A stretch of DNA of 64,000 nt from Bradyrhizobium diazoefficiens (lineage in GTDB: Bacteria; Pseudomonadota; Alphaproteobacteria; Rhizobiales; Xanthobacteraceae): assembly GCF_016616425.1 (NCBI RefSeq), contig NZ_CP067101.1, positions 3,782,001-3,846,000 on the forward strand, given 5' to 3'. Shown here piece by piece: positions 54,151 through 62,747 of this stretch (the stretch's first letter is position 1; every line of letters starts with the position of its first letter). A model generated the notes under the pieces. It saw nothing but the letters and a program-made list of their open reading frames with translations. It searched no databases and was not told the DNA's origin. The position numbers were made by a program, and so were the translations under genes.

Positions 54151-54314
54151 ACAAGTCTTCTTGGTTTTGTCACAATCAGGGTGCACCCACTGGTCGGTGG
54201 GCCTTGGATGTATTCTCGCTCGTACCATTTGTGGGCAGCACATGGTTTGAGCTTGAGCAGGTTGTCGGGTTAGGCTCGGCCGGCTTGCTTTGGGACGAGT
54301 AGGGGGTTTCCCAG

Positions 54315-54590
54315 GTGTTGGCGTTGAGGGACCTGCAAAAGTCGCTGCCGATCTGCGGCGTGCTGCTGATCGCGGCGTTCGCCATCGGCGGCTGCTCGAG
54401 CCAGATCGCGGATCTGACGCCAGCGGATGCGCAGGCGCAGCCCAGGGAGCCCGGCAGTTATCTGCCGGTGCACGACCTGCCGCCGGATCGCGACGAAGCG
54501 ATCATCCCGCCGGACCAGCGCGCCAAGATCGAGGCCGAACTCGCCGCCGCGCGCGATCGCCAGGCCGTTGCCGCCAAGGAGACGAAATGA
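54315..54590 (+). CDS. Small lipoprotein
   Basis: 91-residue predicted outer- or inner-membrane lipoprotein. The start is a GTG at 54315 with AGGGGG upstream, or TTG 54318/54324. Hydrophobic signal LPICGVLLIAAFAIGGC ends in a lipobox-like IGGC; the Ser after the Cys avoids the Asp+2 inner-membrane signal. The mature part PPDQRAKIEAELAAARDRQA is a short charged helix. Family not recognised; composition resembles many rhizobial small lipoproteins. It lies between divergent phaC and the aminotransferase on its own strand. Confidence 0.75.
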   Translation: MLALRDLQKSLPICGVLLIAAFAIGGCSSQIADLTPADAQAQPREPGSYLPVHDLPPDRDEAIIPPDQRAKIEAELAAARDRQAVAAKETK

Positions 54591-54805
54591 GGCGCTGCAA
54601 GGTAATCGCTGGCGCCCCCGTCTTGCCGTGCTAAAAGACCCCGGTTCAGCCGAGAGCCAGGGCGAACGACTTCAGTCCTCGTTGTCGATGATTGCTCTAA
54701 GCATTTGATTTTGAGTAATTTTCACGACGAGCCTGAGCGCCTTTCCGAATCGCCGTTCTGGCCCGTCGATTCTGTCCCGACCGGTCGCCCGGAGCCCAGA
54801 GAGCC

Positions 54806-56026
54806 ATGGAAGAATTTTACCGCATCCGCCGCCTTCCGCCTTACGTGTTCGAGCAGGTCAACCGAGCCAAGGCGGTCGCGCGGAATGCCGGGGCCGACAT
54901 CATCGATCTCGGCATGGGCAATCCGGATCTGCCAGCCCCGGCGCATGTGCTGGAGAAGCTGAAGGAGACACTCGGCAAGCCGCGCACCGATCGCTACTCG
55001 GCGTCTCGCGGCATCCCCGGACTGCGCCGGGCCCAGGCCGGCTACTACGCCCGCCGTTTCGGCGTGAAGCTCAACCCCGACACCCAGGTCGTGGCGACGC
55101 TCGGCTCGAAGGAGGGCTTTGCCAACGTTGCGCAAGCGATCACGGCGCCCGGCGACGTCATCCTCTGTCCGAACCCGAGCTATCCGATTCATGCCTTCGG
55201 CTTTTTGATGGCGGGCGGCGTCATCCGCTCGGTGCCCTCCGATCCGACGCCGCAGTTCTTCGAGGCGGTGGAGCGGGCGATCGTGCATTCGATCCCGAAG
55301 CCGCTCGCGCTCGTTGTCTGCTATCCGTCGAACCCGACCGCCTATGTCGCGAGCCTCGACTTCTACAAGGACCTCGTCGCGTTCGCGAAGAAGCACGAGA
55401 TCCTGATCCTGTCCGATCTCGCTTATGCCGAGGTCTATTTCGACGAGAGCAATCCGCCGCCCTCGGTGCTACAGGTCCCCGGCGCGATGGACGTCACGGT
55501 CGAGTTCACCTCGATGTCGAAGACTTATTCGATGGCCGGCTGGCGCATGGGCTTTGCGGTCGGCAATGAGCATGTGATCGCGGCGCTCGCCCGCGTCAAA
55601 TCCTACCTCGATTATGGCGCCTTCACCCCGGTCCAGGTCGCGGCGACCGCCGCGCTGAACGGCCCTGACGATTGCATCAGGGAGATGCGCGACACCTACC
55701 GCAAGCGCCGCGACGCGCTGGTGGAATCGTTCGGCCGCGCCGGCTGGGAGATTCCGCCGCCGGAGGCTTCGATGTTCGCCTGGGTGCCGCTGCCGGAGGC
55801 CTTCCGCAGCGTCGGCAGCATGCAGTTCGCGACCCTGATGGTGGAGAAATCCGGCGTTGCGGTGTCGCCCGGCGTCGGCTTCGGCGAGCATGGTGAAGGA
55901 TATGTCCGCATTGCCATGGTGGAAAACGAGCAACGGATCAGGCAGGCCGCGCGCGGCGTGCGACGCTTCCTTGAAAGCGGCATCGAAACGTTGCACAACG
56001 TCGTTCCGCTCGCCAATCGGCGTTAA
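54806..56026 (+). CDS. Class I/II aminotransferase, alanine/aspartate type (AlaC-like)
   Basis: PLP aminotransferase. The 406-residue product begins MEEFYRIRRLPPYVFEQVNR, matching the AlaC/DapL-like aminotransferase group. PLP sites: the Lys in TSMSKTYSMAGWRMGF, the Asp-Tyr in LILSDLAYAEVYFDES and the NPTAY motif in VVCYPSNPTAYVASL. It is 29 bp before homoserine dehydrogenase (hom) on the same strand, an arrangement that links the aminotransferase to the aspartate-family pathway (alanine or threonine/methionine precursor metabolism). Exact substrate is not determined. Confidence 0.93.
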   Translation: MEEFYRIRRLPPYVFEQVNRAKAVARNAGADIIDLGMGNPDLPAPAHVLEKLKETLGKPRTDRYSASRGIPGLRRAQAGYYARRFGVKLNPDTQVVATLGSKEGFANVAQAITAPGDVILCPNPSYPIHAFGFLMAGGVIRSVPSDPTPQFFEAVERAIVHSIPKPLALVVCYPSNPTAYVASLDFYKDLVAFAKKHEILILSDLAYAEVYFDESNPPPSVLQVPGAMDVTVEFTSMSKTYSMAGWRMGFAVGNEHVIAALARVKSYLDYGAFTPVQVAATAALNGPDDCIREMRDTYRKRRDALVESFGRAGWEIPPPEASMFAWVPLPEAFRSVGSMQFATLMVEKSGVAVSPGVGFGEHGEGYVRIAMVENEQRIRQAARGVRRFLESGIETLHNVVPLANRR

Positions 56027-56055
56027 GTTCTCTTCGGCAGGTTTTCTAAGACATC

Positions 56056-57372
56056 ATGGTTGCACCCCTGAAAGTGGGCATAGCGGGGCTCGGCACCGTG
56101 GGCGCCGAAGTCATCCGTGTGATTGAAACGCAGGCCCGCGTCCTCGCGGGACGCAGCGGCCGCGGCATCCGCGTCGTTGCCGTCACCGCGCGCTCGAAGG
56201 CGAAGAAGCGCGGCATCGATCTGCGCGGCGTCGAATGGGTCAGGGATCCGATGGCGCTGGCCACCCATCCCGGCATCGATTGCTTCGTCGAGCTGATGGG
56301 CGGCGCCGGCGATCCTGCGGTGTCTGCGGTCGAGGCCGCGCTCAACGCCGGCAAGTCGGTCGTCACCGCCAACAAGGCGCTGCTGGCCAAGCACGGCCTC
56401 AAGCTCGCCAAGGCAGCCGAAAAGCACGGCGGTGCGCTGAATTTCGAGGCAGCCGTCGGCGCCGCGATCCCCGTCATCAAGACGTTACGCGAGGGTCTTG
56501 CCGGAACCGGCATCAACCGCGTCTACGGCATTCTCAACGGCACCTGCAATTACATCCTGACGAGGATGGAGCAGGAGGGGCTGTCGTTCGCCGAATGCCT
56601 CAAGGACGCGCAGCGGCTTGGCTATGCCGAGGCCAACCCGTCCTTCGACGTCGACGGCCATGATACCGCGCAGAAGCTCGCGATCCTCGCCAGCCTCGCC
56701 TTCGGCACGAAAGTTGCTCAAAGCGCGGTGTATGTCGAAGGCATCTCATCCATCGCGCCGGAAGATCTGCGAGCGGCATCCGATCTCGGCTATCGCGTCA
56801 AGCTGCTCGGCGTTGCTGTGCGGACCGCCAAGGGCATCGAGCAGCGCGTGCATCCGACCATGGTGCCGAAATCCTCCTCGATCGCGCAGGTGATGGGTGT
56901 CACCAACGCGGTGACGATCGACGGCGAGGGCATTCCGCCGATCACGCTGGTCGGCCCCGGCGCCGGCGGCGCCGCGACGGCGTCGGCTGTGGTCGCCGAC
57001 ATCGCCGATGTCGCGCGCGGCATCCGTGCCAATCCGTTCGGCCGGCCCATTTCGCAACTGCGCGACACCGAGAAGGCGCCGATGGAGCGGCACGAGGGCG
57101 GCTACTACATCCGCCTGCTGGCACGCGATTTCCCCGGCACCGCGGCGGCGATCGCGACCCGGCTTGCAGAACAGAAGATTTCGATCGAGTCGATCGTGCA
57201 GCGTCATCCCAATGGCGGCGCTGCGCCGGCGGACGGCAAGGCGGTCCCCGTGCCCGTCATCCTGATCACCTATGCGACGCATGAGGACGCCGTGCGCCGC
57301 GCGCTCGCCGCCGTGCAGAAGGACAAGGTGATCAGTGGGCGGCCGCAAGTCATCAGGATCGAGAAGAACTGA
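56056..57372 (+). CDS. hom: Homoserine dehydrogenase
   Basis: Reduces aspartate semialdehyde to homoserine, the branch to threonine and methionine. The 438-residue protein has the NAD(P) site GIAGLGTVGAEVIRVIE, the central VVTANKALLAKHG, ILNGTCNYILTRMEQEGLSF, the GHDTAQKLAILASLAFG dehydrogenase signature, and a C-terminal ACT domain (about 350-430, YYIRLLARDFPGTAAAIATR) for feedback by threonine. Operon partner of the aminotransferase upstream (29 bp) and glpX downstream (81 bp). Confidence 0.96.
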   Translation: MVAPLKVGIAGLGTVGAEVIRVIETQARVLAGRSGRGIRVVAVTARSKAKKRGIDLRGVEWVRDPMALATHPGIDCFVELMGGAGDPAVSAVEAALNAGKSVVTANKALLAKHGLKLAKAAEKHGGALNFEAAVGAAIPVIKTLREGLAGTGINRVYGILNGTCNYILTRMEQEGLSFAECLKDAQRLGYAEANPSFDVDGHDTAQKLAILASLAFGTKVAQSAVYVEGISSIAPEDLRAASDLGYRVKLLGVAVRTAKGIEQRVHPTMVPKSSSIAQVMGVTNAVTIDGEGIPPITLVGPGAGGAATASAVVADIADVARGIRANPFGRPISQLRDTEKAPMERHEGGYYIRLLARDFPGTAAAIATRLAEQKISIESIVQRHPNGGAAPADGKAVPVPVILITYATHEDAVRRALAAVQKDKVISGRPQVIRIEKN

Positions 57373-57453
57373 CACGGTTCGAACGAACTGTGGGTGTTAC
57401 GAGTTGATGCGGACGGGAGATTTCCGTCCCAAACGTTTCGAAGGAGTGAGCCG

Positions 57454-58455
57454 ATGTCGAGCCATATTTCAGTCCCGCCGCAAGCGTTGCTCGAACGCAT
57501 CCTGACGCTGGAGATCGTGCGGGTGACGGAGCGGGCGGCGGTGTCGTCGGCGCGGCTGCGCGGGCACGGCAACGAGAAGGCGGCCGACCAGGCCGCGGTG
57601 GACGCGATGCGGCGCGAGCTCAACAAGCTGCCGATCGAGGGCACCATCGTGATCGGAGAGGGCGAGCGCGACGAGGCGCCGATGCTCTTCATCGGCGAGA
57701 AGGTTGGCATGAACGCCGGCCCGCAGGTCGACATCGCCGTCGATCCGCTCGAAGGCACCACGCTGTGCGCCAAGAACATGCCGGGCGCGATCGCCACCAT
57801 GGCGATGGCCGATGGCGGCACGCTGCTGCACGCCCCCGACGTCTACATGCAGAAGCTCGCGATCGGACCCGGTTACGACAAGGGCGTCGTGGCGCTCGAC
57901 GCTTCGCCCGCCGACAACGTCCGCCGCCTCGCCAAGGCCAAGGGCGTCAAGCCGGAAGGCATCACCGTGCTCGTGCTCGACCGCCCGCGCCACGCCGACA
58001 TCATCGCGAGCGTGCGCTCGACCGGCGCTGCGGTGCGCCTGATCACGGACGGCGATGTCGCCGGCGTGATCCACTGCGCCAACCCCGACGACACCGGCAT
58101 CGACATGTATCTCGGCACTGGCGGTGCGCCGGAAGGCGTGCTCGCGGCCGTGGCGCTGCGCTGCATCGGCGGCCAGATGCAGTGCCGCCTCATCCTGGAT
58201 TCCGACGAGAAGCGCGAGCGCGCCGCCAAGATGGGCGTCAACGACCCCAAGATGATCTACGGCATCGAGGACATGGCGCGCGGCGACTGCCTGTTCGCTG
58301 CCACCGGCGTCACCACGGGCTCGCTGCTCTCGGGGGTCAAATTCCGCAAGGACGGCGTGATCGAGACCGAGACGGTGGTGATGCGCTCCGTTACCGGCAC
58401 CGTGCGCTACATCAAGGCCGAGCACCGCGAGCTGGCGAAGTTCCATCTGGATTGA
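57454..58455 (+). CDS. glpX: Fructose-1,6-bisphosphatase class II
   Basis: Gluconeogenic phosphatase. The start ATG 57454 is preceded by AAGGAG, so the longer frame upstream is not used. The 333-residue GlpX-type protein has EIVRVTERAAVSSARLRGHG at the start, the metal site in IVIGEGERDEAPMLFIGE, the core VDPLEGTTLCAKNMPG, and DVAGVIHCANPDDTG. Gene follows hom by 81 bp, and this hom-glpX order is commonly conserved in rhizobia, as recalled. Confidence 0.96.
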   Translation: MSSHISVPPQALLERILTLEIVRVTERAAVSSARLRGHGNEKAADQAAVDAMRRELNKLPIEGTIVIGEGERDEAPMLFIGEKVGMNAGPQVDIAVDPLEGTTLCAKNMPGAIATMAMADGGTLLHAPDVYMQKLAIGPGYDKGVVALDASPADNVRRLAKAKGVKPEGITVLVLDRPRHADIIASVRSTGAAVRLITDGDVAGVIHCANPDDTGIDMYLGTGGAPEGVLAAVALRCIGGQMQCRLILDSDEKRERAAKMGVNDPKMIYGIEDMARGDCLFAATGVTTGSLLSGVKFRKDGVIETETVVMRSVTGTVRYIKAEHRELAKFHLD

Positions 58456-58474
58456 TCCAGGCAACACCAGCTGC

Positions 58475-58579
58475 CGTCATTCCGGGGCTCGCGAAGCGAG
58501 AGCCCGGAATCCATCGGGCGGCAGATTCCGACGCGAAATGGATTCCGGGTTCGATGCTGCGCATCGCCCCGGAATGACG
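58475..58579. repeat. Palindromic intergenic repeat, GTCATTCCGGG type
   Basis: CGTCATTCCGGGGC (58475-58488) and GCCCCGGAATGACG (58566-58579) are exact inverted copies, with the inner pair CCCGGAATCCATCG and ATGGATTCCGGG. This is a second copy of the element at 25041-25145 and lies between glpX and the HAD gene. Confidence 0.88.
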
Positions 58580-58604
58580 ACAAGAACAATCGGGGGAAAC
58601 GCAC

Positions 58605-59324
58605 ATGTCCGAACTCTCCGTCGTCAAAGCCCTCGTCTTCGACGTATTCGGCACGGTCGTGGACTGGCGCACCAGCCTGATCACCGACTTCATGTGGTGG
58701 GGCAGGCAGCGCGGCATCAGCGCTGATTGGACCGCGCTCGTCGATGGCTGGCGCGGCATGTACATGGCCTCGATGGACGAGGTACGCAGGCATCCCGAGC
58801 GCGGCTATGTCATGCTCGACGACCTGCACCGCCGCTCGCTGGAAAAGCTGGTCGAACAGTTCGCGATCAAGGGCCTCACCGACGCCGATCTCGACTACCT
58901 CACCAAGGGCTGGCACCGCCTGCATCCCTGGCCCGACAGCGTTGCGGGCTTGACCCGGTTGAAAACCAAATTCGTGATCTCGCCACTCTCGAACGGCAAT
59001 GTCGCGCTGCTCACCAACATGGCGAAGTTCGCAGGGCTGCCGTGGGACCTCGTCATGTCGGCCGAGCTGTTCGAGCACTACAAGCCCGATCCTGAAACCT
59101 ATCTCGGCGCCGCGCGGCTGCTTTGTCTCAAGCCGGAAGAGGTGATGATGGTCGCCGCCCACAATGGCGATCTCGCCGCCGCGCAGAGGAACGGATTGAA
59201 GACAGCCTTCGTGGCGCGGCCGACTGAATATGGTCCGCTTCAGAAGGTCGATCTCGAAGCCACCGGCAAATGGGACATCGTCGCCAGGGATTTTGGCGGG
59301 GTCGCCGACAAACTGGGTTGTTAG
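58605..59324 (+). CDS. Haloacid dehalogenase, type II (HAD superfamily)
   Basis: Predicted 2-haloacid dehalogenase or related HAD hydrolase, cytoplasmic, 239 residues. Start at ATG 58605, preceded by GGGGGAAACGCAC. Motif I is the nucleophile Asp in ALVFDVFGTVVDWR, motif II the SPLSNGNVALL serine, motif III the Lys in HYKPDPETYLGAA, and motif IV the acidic VAAHNGDL. The VDW motif after FGT is the type II dehalogenase signature. True substrate is unproven; many members have other activities. Confidence 0.93.
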   Translation: MSELSVVKALVFDVFGTVVDWRTSLITDFMWWGRQRGISADWTALVDGWRGMYMASMDEVRRHPERGYVMLDDLHRRSLEKLVEQFAIKGLTDADLDYLTKGWHRLHPWPDSVAGLTRLKTKFVISPLSNGNVALLTNMAKFAGLPWDLVMSAELFEHYKPDPETYLGAARLLCLKPEEVMMVAAHNGDLAAAQRNGLKTAFVARPTEYGPLQKVDLEATGKWDIVARDFGGVADKLGC

Positions 59325-59418
59325 CCGTGTCTTCATGACGCAGCAGGGTCGCTTGCGTCCAAATGCGGCACGCCGTTGCATGGCGGCGAGGGGACGTGAC
59401 GTGAAGGCCTGAAGACCC

Positions 59419-59832
59419 ATGAGCAAACCTATGCCTGAGCGCTATCAGAACCTCCGAACCTTCGCGTTTGGCGACAGCCCTGCGCTGGCGAATGAATTGG
59501 TCGAGCTCGTCATCAAGGGTATCAAGACCGCGACGTGCAGCACCGAAGACGAGCCGAACACCTCCACGCCCGGTGAGCGCTGGGTCGTGCTCGACGGTCG
59601 AGGAGAGCCGCGTTGCGTCATCGAATCCGTCGACGTGACGTATCGGCGCTTCAACGAGGTCGATGCAGCGTTTGCGCATGAGGAGGGAGAGGGCGACCGG
59701 AGCCTGGCCTATTGGCGCCGCGCCCATCAGTCCTATTTCGGCAGGCTCGGACGATATAGCGACGACATGTTGCTGATGTGCGAGCGCTTTCGTCTGGTCG
59801 AGGTCTTCGGGGATGCCGAGCTGGATCCATAG
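59419..59832 (+). CDS. ASCH domain protein
   Basis: 137-residue protein of the ASCH superfamily (PUA-like fold), thought to bind RNA or modified nucleotides; some members hydrolyse N4-acetylcytidine. Seen: LRTFAFGDSPALANELVELV, the IKGIKTATCSTED motif with the lysines and Thr typical of ASCH, RWVVLDGRGEPRCVIES, EGEGDRSLAYWRRAH. It is convergent with the GntR gene, 13 bp apart. Confidence 0.9.
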   Translation: MSKPMPERYQNLRTFAFGDSPALANELVELVIKGIKTATCSTEDEPNTSTPGERWVVLDGRGEPRCVIESVDVTYRRFNEVDAAFAHEEGEGDRSLAYWRRAHQSYFGRLGRYSDDMLLMCERFRLVEVFGDAELDP

Positions 59833-59845
59833 CGACGAAGGCGCG

Positions 59846-60511
59846 CTACGCAATTCTCAACGTGACGTCGTTGCCTTCTGTCTCCGCAAAACCCGCTTGT
59901 AAAACCTCTTCGCGCTTGTGGCGGAGATGCGCACGCAGGATGTGAGCGAGCCCGGCGCCGTCGCGGCGCTGAAGCGCGTTGAGGATGGCCTCATGCTCCT
60001 TCACGGCGAGCTCCCAGCGCTGCGGCGTCATGGGCGTGACGTAGCGCGCCCGCCGGATGCGCGCTGTCACCGACGTGTAAAGCCCCGCGAGCACGGGGTT
60101 TCCGGCTGCGGTGACAATGGCTTCGTGAATGGCGCGGTTGCCGCGGTAGTACTGGATCAGATCGCCCTCGCGATAATGCTGCACCATGTCCGTATGCGCG
60201 GCGGCGATCGCGTCGATCTCGGCGTCCGCGATGCGTTCGCAGGCAAGCTCGCCGGCGAGGGCCTCCAGGCCCTGGCAGACCTCGAACAGATCGCGCATGT
60301 CCTTGTCGGTCAGCTTCGCCGCGCGCGAGCCGCGATGGGGCAGGAGCTGTACGAGACCCTCGGCGGCGAGCACCTTGAGCGCTTCGCGCAGCGGGGTGCG
60401 CGAGATGTCCAGCCGTTCGCACAGCTCGCGCTCGGGAATTCGCGCCCCCGGCGGGATTTCGCCGTCGAGCAGGATGGCGCGGATGCGTCCGACGACTTCC
60501 TCGTGAAGCAT
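59846..60511 (-). CDS. GntR/FCD family transcriptional regulator
   Basis: Likely repressor of the divergent CoA-metabolism operon. Start ATG 60511 (MLHEEVVGRIRAILLDGEIP) is preferred: the frame extends upstream to an ATG at 60598, but that ATG lies inside an operator and the extra peptide has no wHTH features. The 221-residue protein has an N-terminal winged helix (ERELCERLDISRTPLREALK, residues about 25-45) and an FCD ligand-binding domain (about 75-210) with the metal/acyl pocket pattern HTDMVQHYREGD and NRAIHEAIVTAAGNP. The divergent position and repeated operator motif fit autoregulation. Confidence 0.92.
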   Translation of the reverse strand: MLHEEVVGRIRAILLDGEIPPGARIPERELCERLDISRTPLREALKVLAAEGLVQLLPHRGSRAAKLTDKDMRDLFEVCQGLEALAGELACERIADAEIDAIAAAHTDMVQHYREGDLIQYYRGNRAIHEAIVTAAGNPVLAGLYTSVTARIRRARYVTPMTPQRWELAVKEHEAILNALQRRDGAGLAHILRAHLRHKREEVLQAGFAETEGNDVTLRIA

Positions 60512-60529
60512 TGGGACCAGCGCTCCAAT

Positions 60530-60675
60530 TTGAATGCAAAAGTTGGGATAATCGATGCGAATTACGAAGTTCCGACTTGCTAATCGCAGATTTTGCATTC
60601 AAAAATGTAAAAAACAAGAGGATATGAGGAAATGGACCTGGCCGCGGAGGCGGACGACCTCGTTTTTGAATGCAA
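60530..60675. promoter_or_regulatory. Three TTGAATGCAA operators controlling the GntR/CoA operon
   Basis: The motif TTGAATGCAA occurs at 60530-60539 and 60666-60675, and in reverse complement (TTGCATTCAA) at 60593-60602. FCD/GntR regulators bind TTG-NAT-NCAA type palindromes, so these fit. Centres are 63 and 73 bp apart, close to six and seven helical turns, which would put all three on the same face of the DNA. One copy lies within the first codons of the hydratase gene. Confidence 0.7.
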
Positions 60676-61426
60676 GGATGGCATCGGGCGGATCACCTTC
60701 AACCGTCCGCAGGCCCGCAACGCCTTCACGTTCGCCATGTACGAACGGCTCGCCGCAATCTGCGAGGAGGCCAATCGCGACCAGACAATCAAGGTGCTGG
60801 TGCTGCGCGGGGCCGGCGACAAGGCCTTTGCCTCCGGCACCGACATCAACCAGTTCCGCGAATTCAAGACACCGCAGGATGCGATCGATTACGAGAACCG
60901 CATCGATCGCGTGTTGACCACGCTGGAACAATGCCGGGTGCCGACGATCGCGGCGATCAACGGATTTTGTACCGGAGGCGGGGCGGGCATCGCCGCGGCC
61001 TGCGACCTGCGCATCGGTACCAGGAGCGCCAGAATTGGATTTCCCATCGCCCGGACGCTCGGCAATTGCCTGTCGATGTCCAATGTCGGCCGTCTCACCG
61101 CGCTCATCGGCGCCGCGCGCGTCAAGGATCTGATCTTCACTGCGCGCCTCGTTGACGCAACGGAAGCTGCAAATGTCGGGCTGCTCGGCGAGGTCGTCGA
61201 CGATCTTGCGGCGCTCGACAGGCGCGCAAATGAGGTTGCAAGGCTGCTCGCCAGTCATGCGCCGCTGACGCTGATTGCGACCAAGCAGGCAGTGGCCCGC
61301 CTCCAAAGGCGGCTGACGCGGGACGAGGGGGAGGACCTCATCCTGATGTGCTACACGAGCCGGGATTTTCGCGAAGGGCTCGATGCTTTCCTCAGCAAGC
61401 GCGCGCCGCAATGGCGCGGCCAATAG
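60632..61426 (+). CDS. Enoyl-CoA hydratase/isomerase (crotonase)
   Basis: Crotonase-fold enzyme of about 264 residues that acts on a CoA thioester. Start ATG 60632 sits after GAGGAA. The oxyanion region GAGDKAFASGTDINQFREF, the second active-site region AINGFCTGGGAGIAAACDLR and the RIGFPIARTLGNCLS segment are present. The usual catalytic Glu pair of hydratases (around GNAG and E.A) is not obvious: the first position reads GGGAGIA, and the following GNCLS part lacks the second Glu, so the reaction may be hydration, isomerisation or hydrolysis. First gene of an operon divergent from the GntR repressor, 10 bp before the CoA-transferase. Confidence 0.88.
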   Translation: MDLAAEADDLVFECKDGIGRITFNRPQARNAFTFAMYERLAAICEEANRDQTIKVLVLRGAGDKAFASGTDINQFREFKTPQDAIDYENRIDRVLTTLEQCRVPTIAAINGFCTGGGAGIAAACDLRIGTRSARIGFPIARTLGNCLSMSNVGRLTALIGAARVKDLIFTARLVDATEAANVGLLGEVVDDLAALDRRANEVARLLASHAPLTLIATKQAVARLQRRLTRDEGEDLILMCYTSRDFREGLDAFLSKRAPQWRGQ

Positions 61427-61436
61427 GACGCCCCCG

Positions 61437-62696
61437 ATGCAAAGCGATCGATCGCAATCCGCCTCTCCGCGTTCGGGACCGCTCGCCGGCCTCAAGGTCA
61501 TCGATCTCACCCATGTCATGGCTGGGCCGACCTGCACCTTGATGCTCGCCGACATGGGCGCCGATGTCATCAAGATCGAGAAATGGCCGAACGGCGATGA
61601 CACCCGCCATTCGGTGCCGCCGAAGATCGGCGATGAGGCGGCCTCCTTCCTGATGATGAACCGCAACAAGCGCGGCATCGTATTGGACCTGAAGACCGAT
61701 GGCGGCAAACAGGTGCTGCGGCGGCTGATCGCGAACGCCGACGTGCTGGTCGAGAACTTCGCACCCGGCGCGATGGAGCGTCTCGGTTTCGGCTACGAGG
61801 CGCTGCACGAGCAGTTTCCATCGCTGATCTATTGCTCGCTCTCGGGCTTTGGCCGCACCGGCCCCTACAAGCATCGCCGCGGTTTCGATCTGGTGGCCCA
61901 GGCCATGAGCGGCATCATGAGCTTTACCGGCGAACGCCCCGACGGCCCGCCCGTCAAATGCGGCCCGCCACTGTCCGACATCACCGCGGGCCTGCTCGCC
62001 AGCATGGGCATCCTCGCGGCCTACACGCATCGTCTCAAGACCGGCGAGGGGCAGTGGGTCGAGACCTCGCTCTATGAGGCCGCCCTGGTGCAGACCTATT
62101 GGCAGTCGACCATCGCACTGGCCGCAGGCACTGCACCCCGCGCGATGGGCTCGGCTCATCCGCTCAACGCGCCGTATCAGGCTTTTGAGGCCTCGGACGG
62201 CTGGCTCGTGGTCGGCGGCGCCAACAAGAAGCACTGGCTCCTGATGCTGGAGGCACTCGGCGCGACCGAACTCGCCTCCGATCCGCGCTTCGCCACCGGC
62301 GCCGACCGCATGGCCAATCTGAAGGCGCTCGAGGCGGTCCTGAGCGAGCGTTTCCGCACCAGATCGCGGGCGCATTGGCTCGCGGCACTCGACGAGAAAG
62401 GCGTACCGTGTGGTCCCGTGCACGACATGCTGGAGGCGCTGAGCGATCCCCAGACGCTGGCGCGCGAAATGGTCGTCGAGGTCGAGCATTCCACGCTCGG
62501 TCCGGTGAAGACGATCGGCCTCCCGGTCAAGTTCTCGGAGACCCCGGGCAAGGTGCGATCCGGTGCTCCCGTCTATGGCGAGCATACGCGCGAGGTCCTG
62601 GCCGAGCACGGGTTCGATCAGAAGCAGATCGAAGCGCTCGCAAAGGACGGCGCAATCGTCCTGGCGTCAGGAAGACATGAGGAACGCGTCGCCTGA
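61437..62696 (+). CDS. CoA-transferase, family III (CaiB/BaiF)
   Basis: Transfers CoA between acyl-CoA and a carboxylic acid. Start ATG 61437 (MQSDRSQSASPRSGPLAGLK) is preferred over an upstream in-frame codon because AGGACGCCCCCG precedes it. The 419-residue product has GLKVIDLTHVMAGPTCTLML at the start and MLADMGADVIKIEKW, ENFAPGAMERLGFGYE, the nucleophile Asp in RRGFDLVAQAMSGIMS, and GPVHDMLEAL. The upstream hydratase gene ends 10 bp earlier and a tricarboxylate binding protein follows, so the operon probably imports a carboxylic acid, activates it to a CoA ester and hydrates it. Confidence 0.94.
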   Translation: MQSDRSQSASPRSGPLAGLKVIDLTHVMAGPTCTLMLADMGADVIKIEKWPNGDDTRHSVPPKIGDEAASFLMMNRNKRGIVLDLKTDGGKQVLRRLIANADVLVENFAPGAMERLGFGYEALHEQFPSLIYCSLSGFGRTGPYKHRRGFDLVAQAMSGIMSFTGERPDGPPVKCGPPLSDITAGLLASMGILAAYTHRLKTGEGQWVETSLYEAALVQTYWQSTIALAAGTAPRAMGSAHPLNAPYQAFEASDGWLVVGGANKKHWLLMLEALGATELASDPRFATGADRMANLKALEAVLSERFRTRSRAHWLAALDEKGVPCGPVHDMLEALSDPQTLAREMVVEVEHSTLGPVKTIGLPVKFSETPGKVRSGAPVYGEHTREVLAEHGFDQKQIEALAKDGAIVLASGRHEERVA

Positions 62697-62747
62697 CCGC
62701 GGATACGACAGACCACAACGAAAAATCAAAATCAGCTGGAGGAAATC

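Noticed and set aside
60512..60598. Upstream extension of the GntR regulator to ATG 60598
   Set aside because: The extra 29 residues run through operator sequences and lack a family N-terminus; ATG 60511 gives the expected wHTH start.
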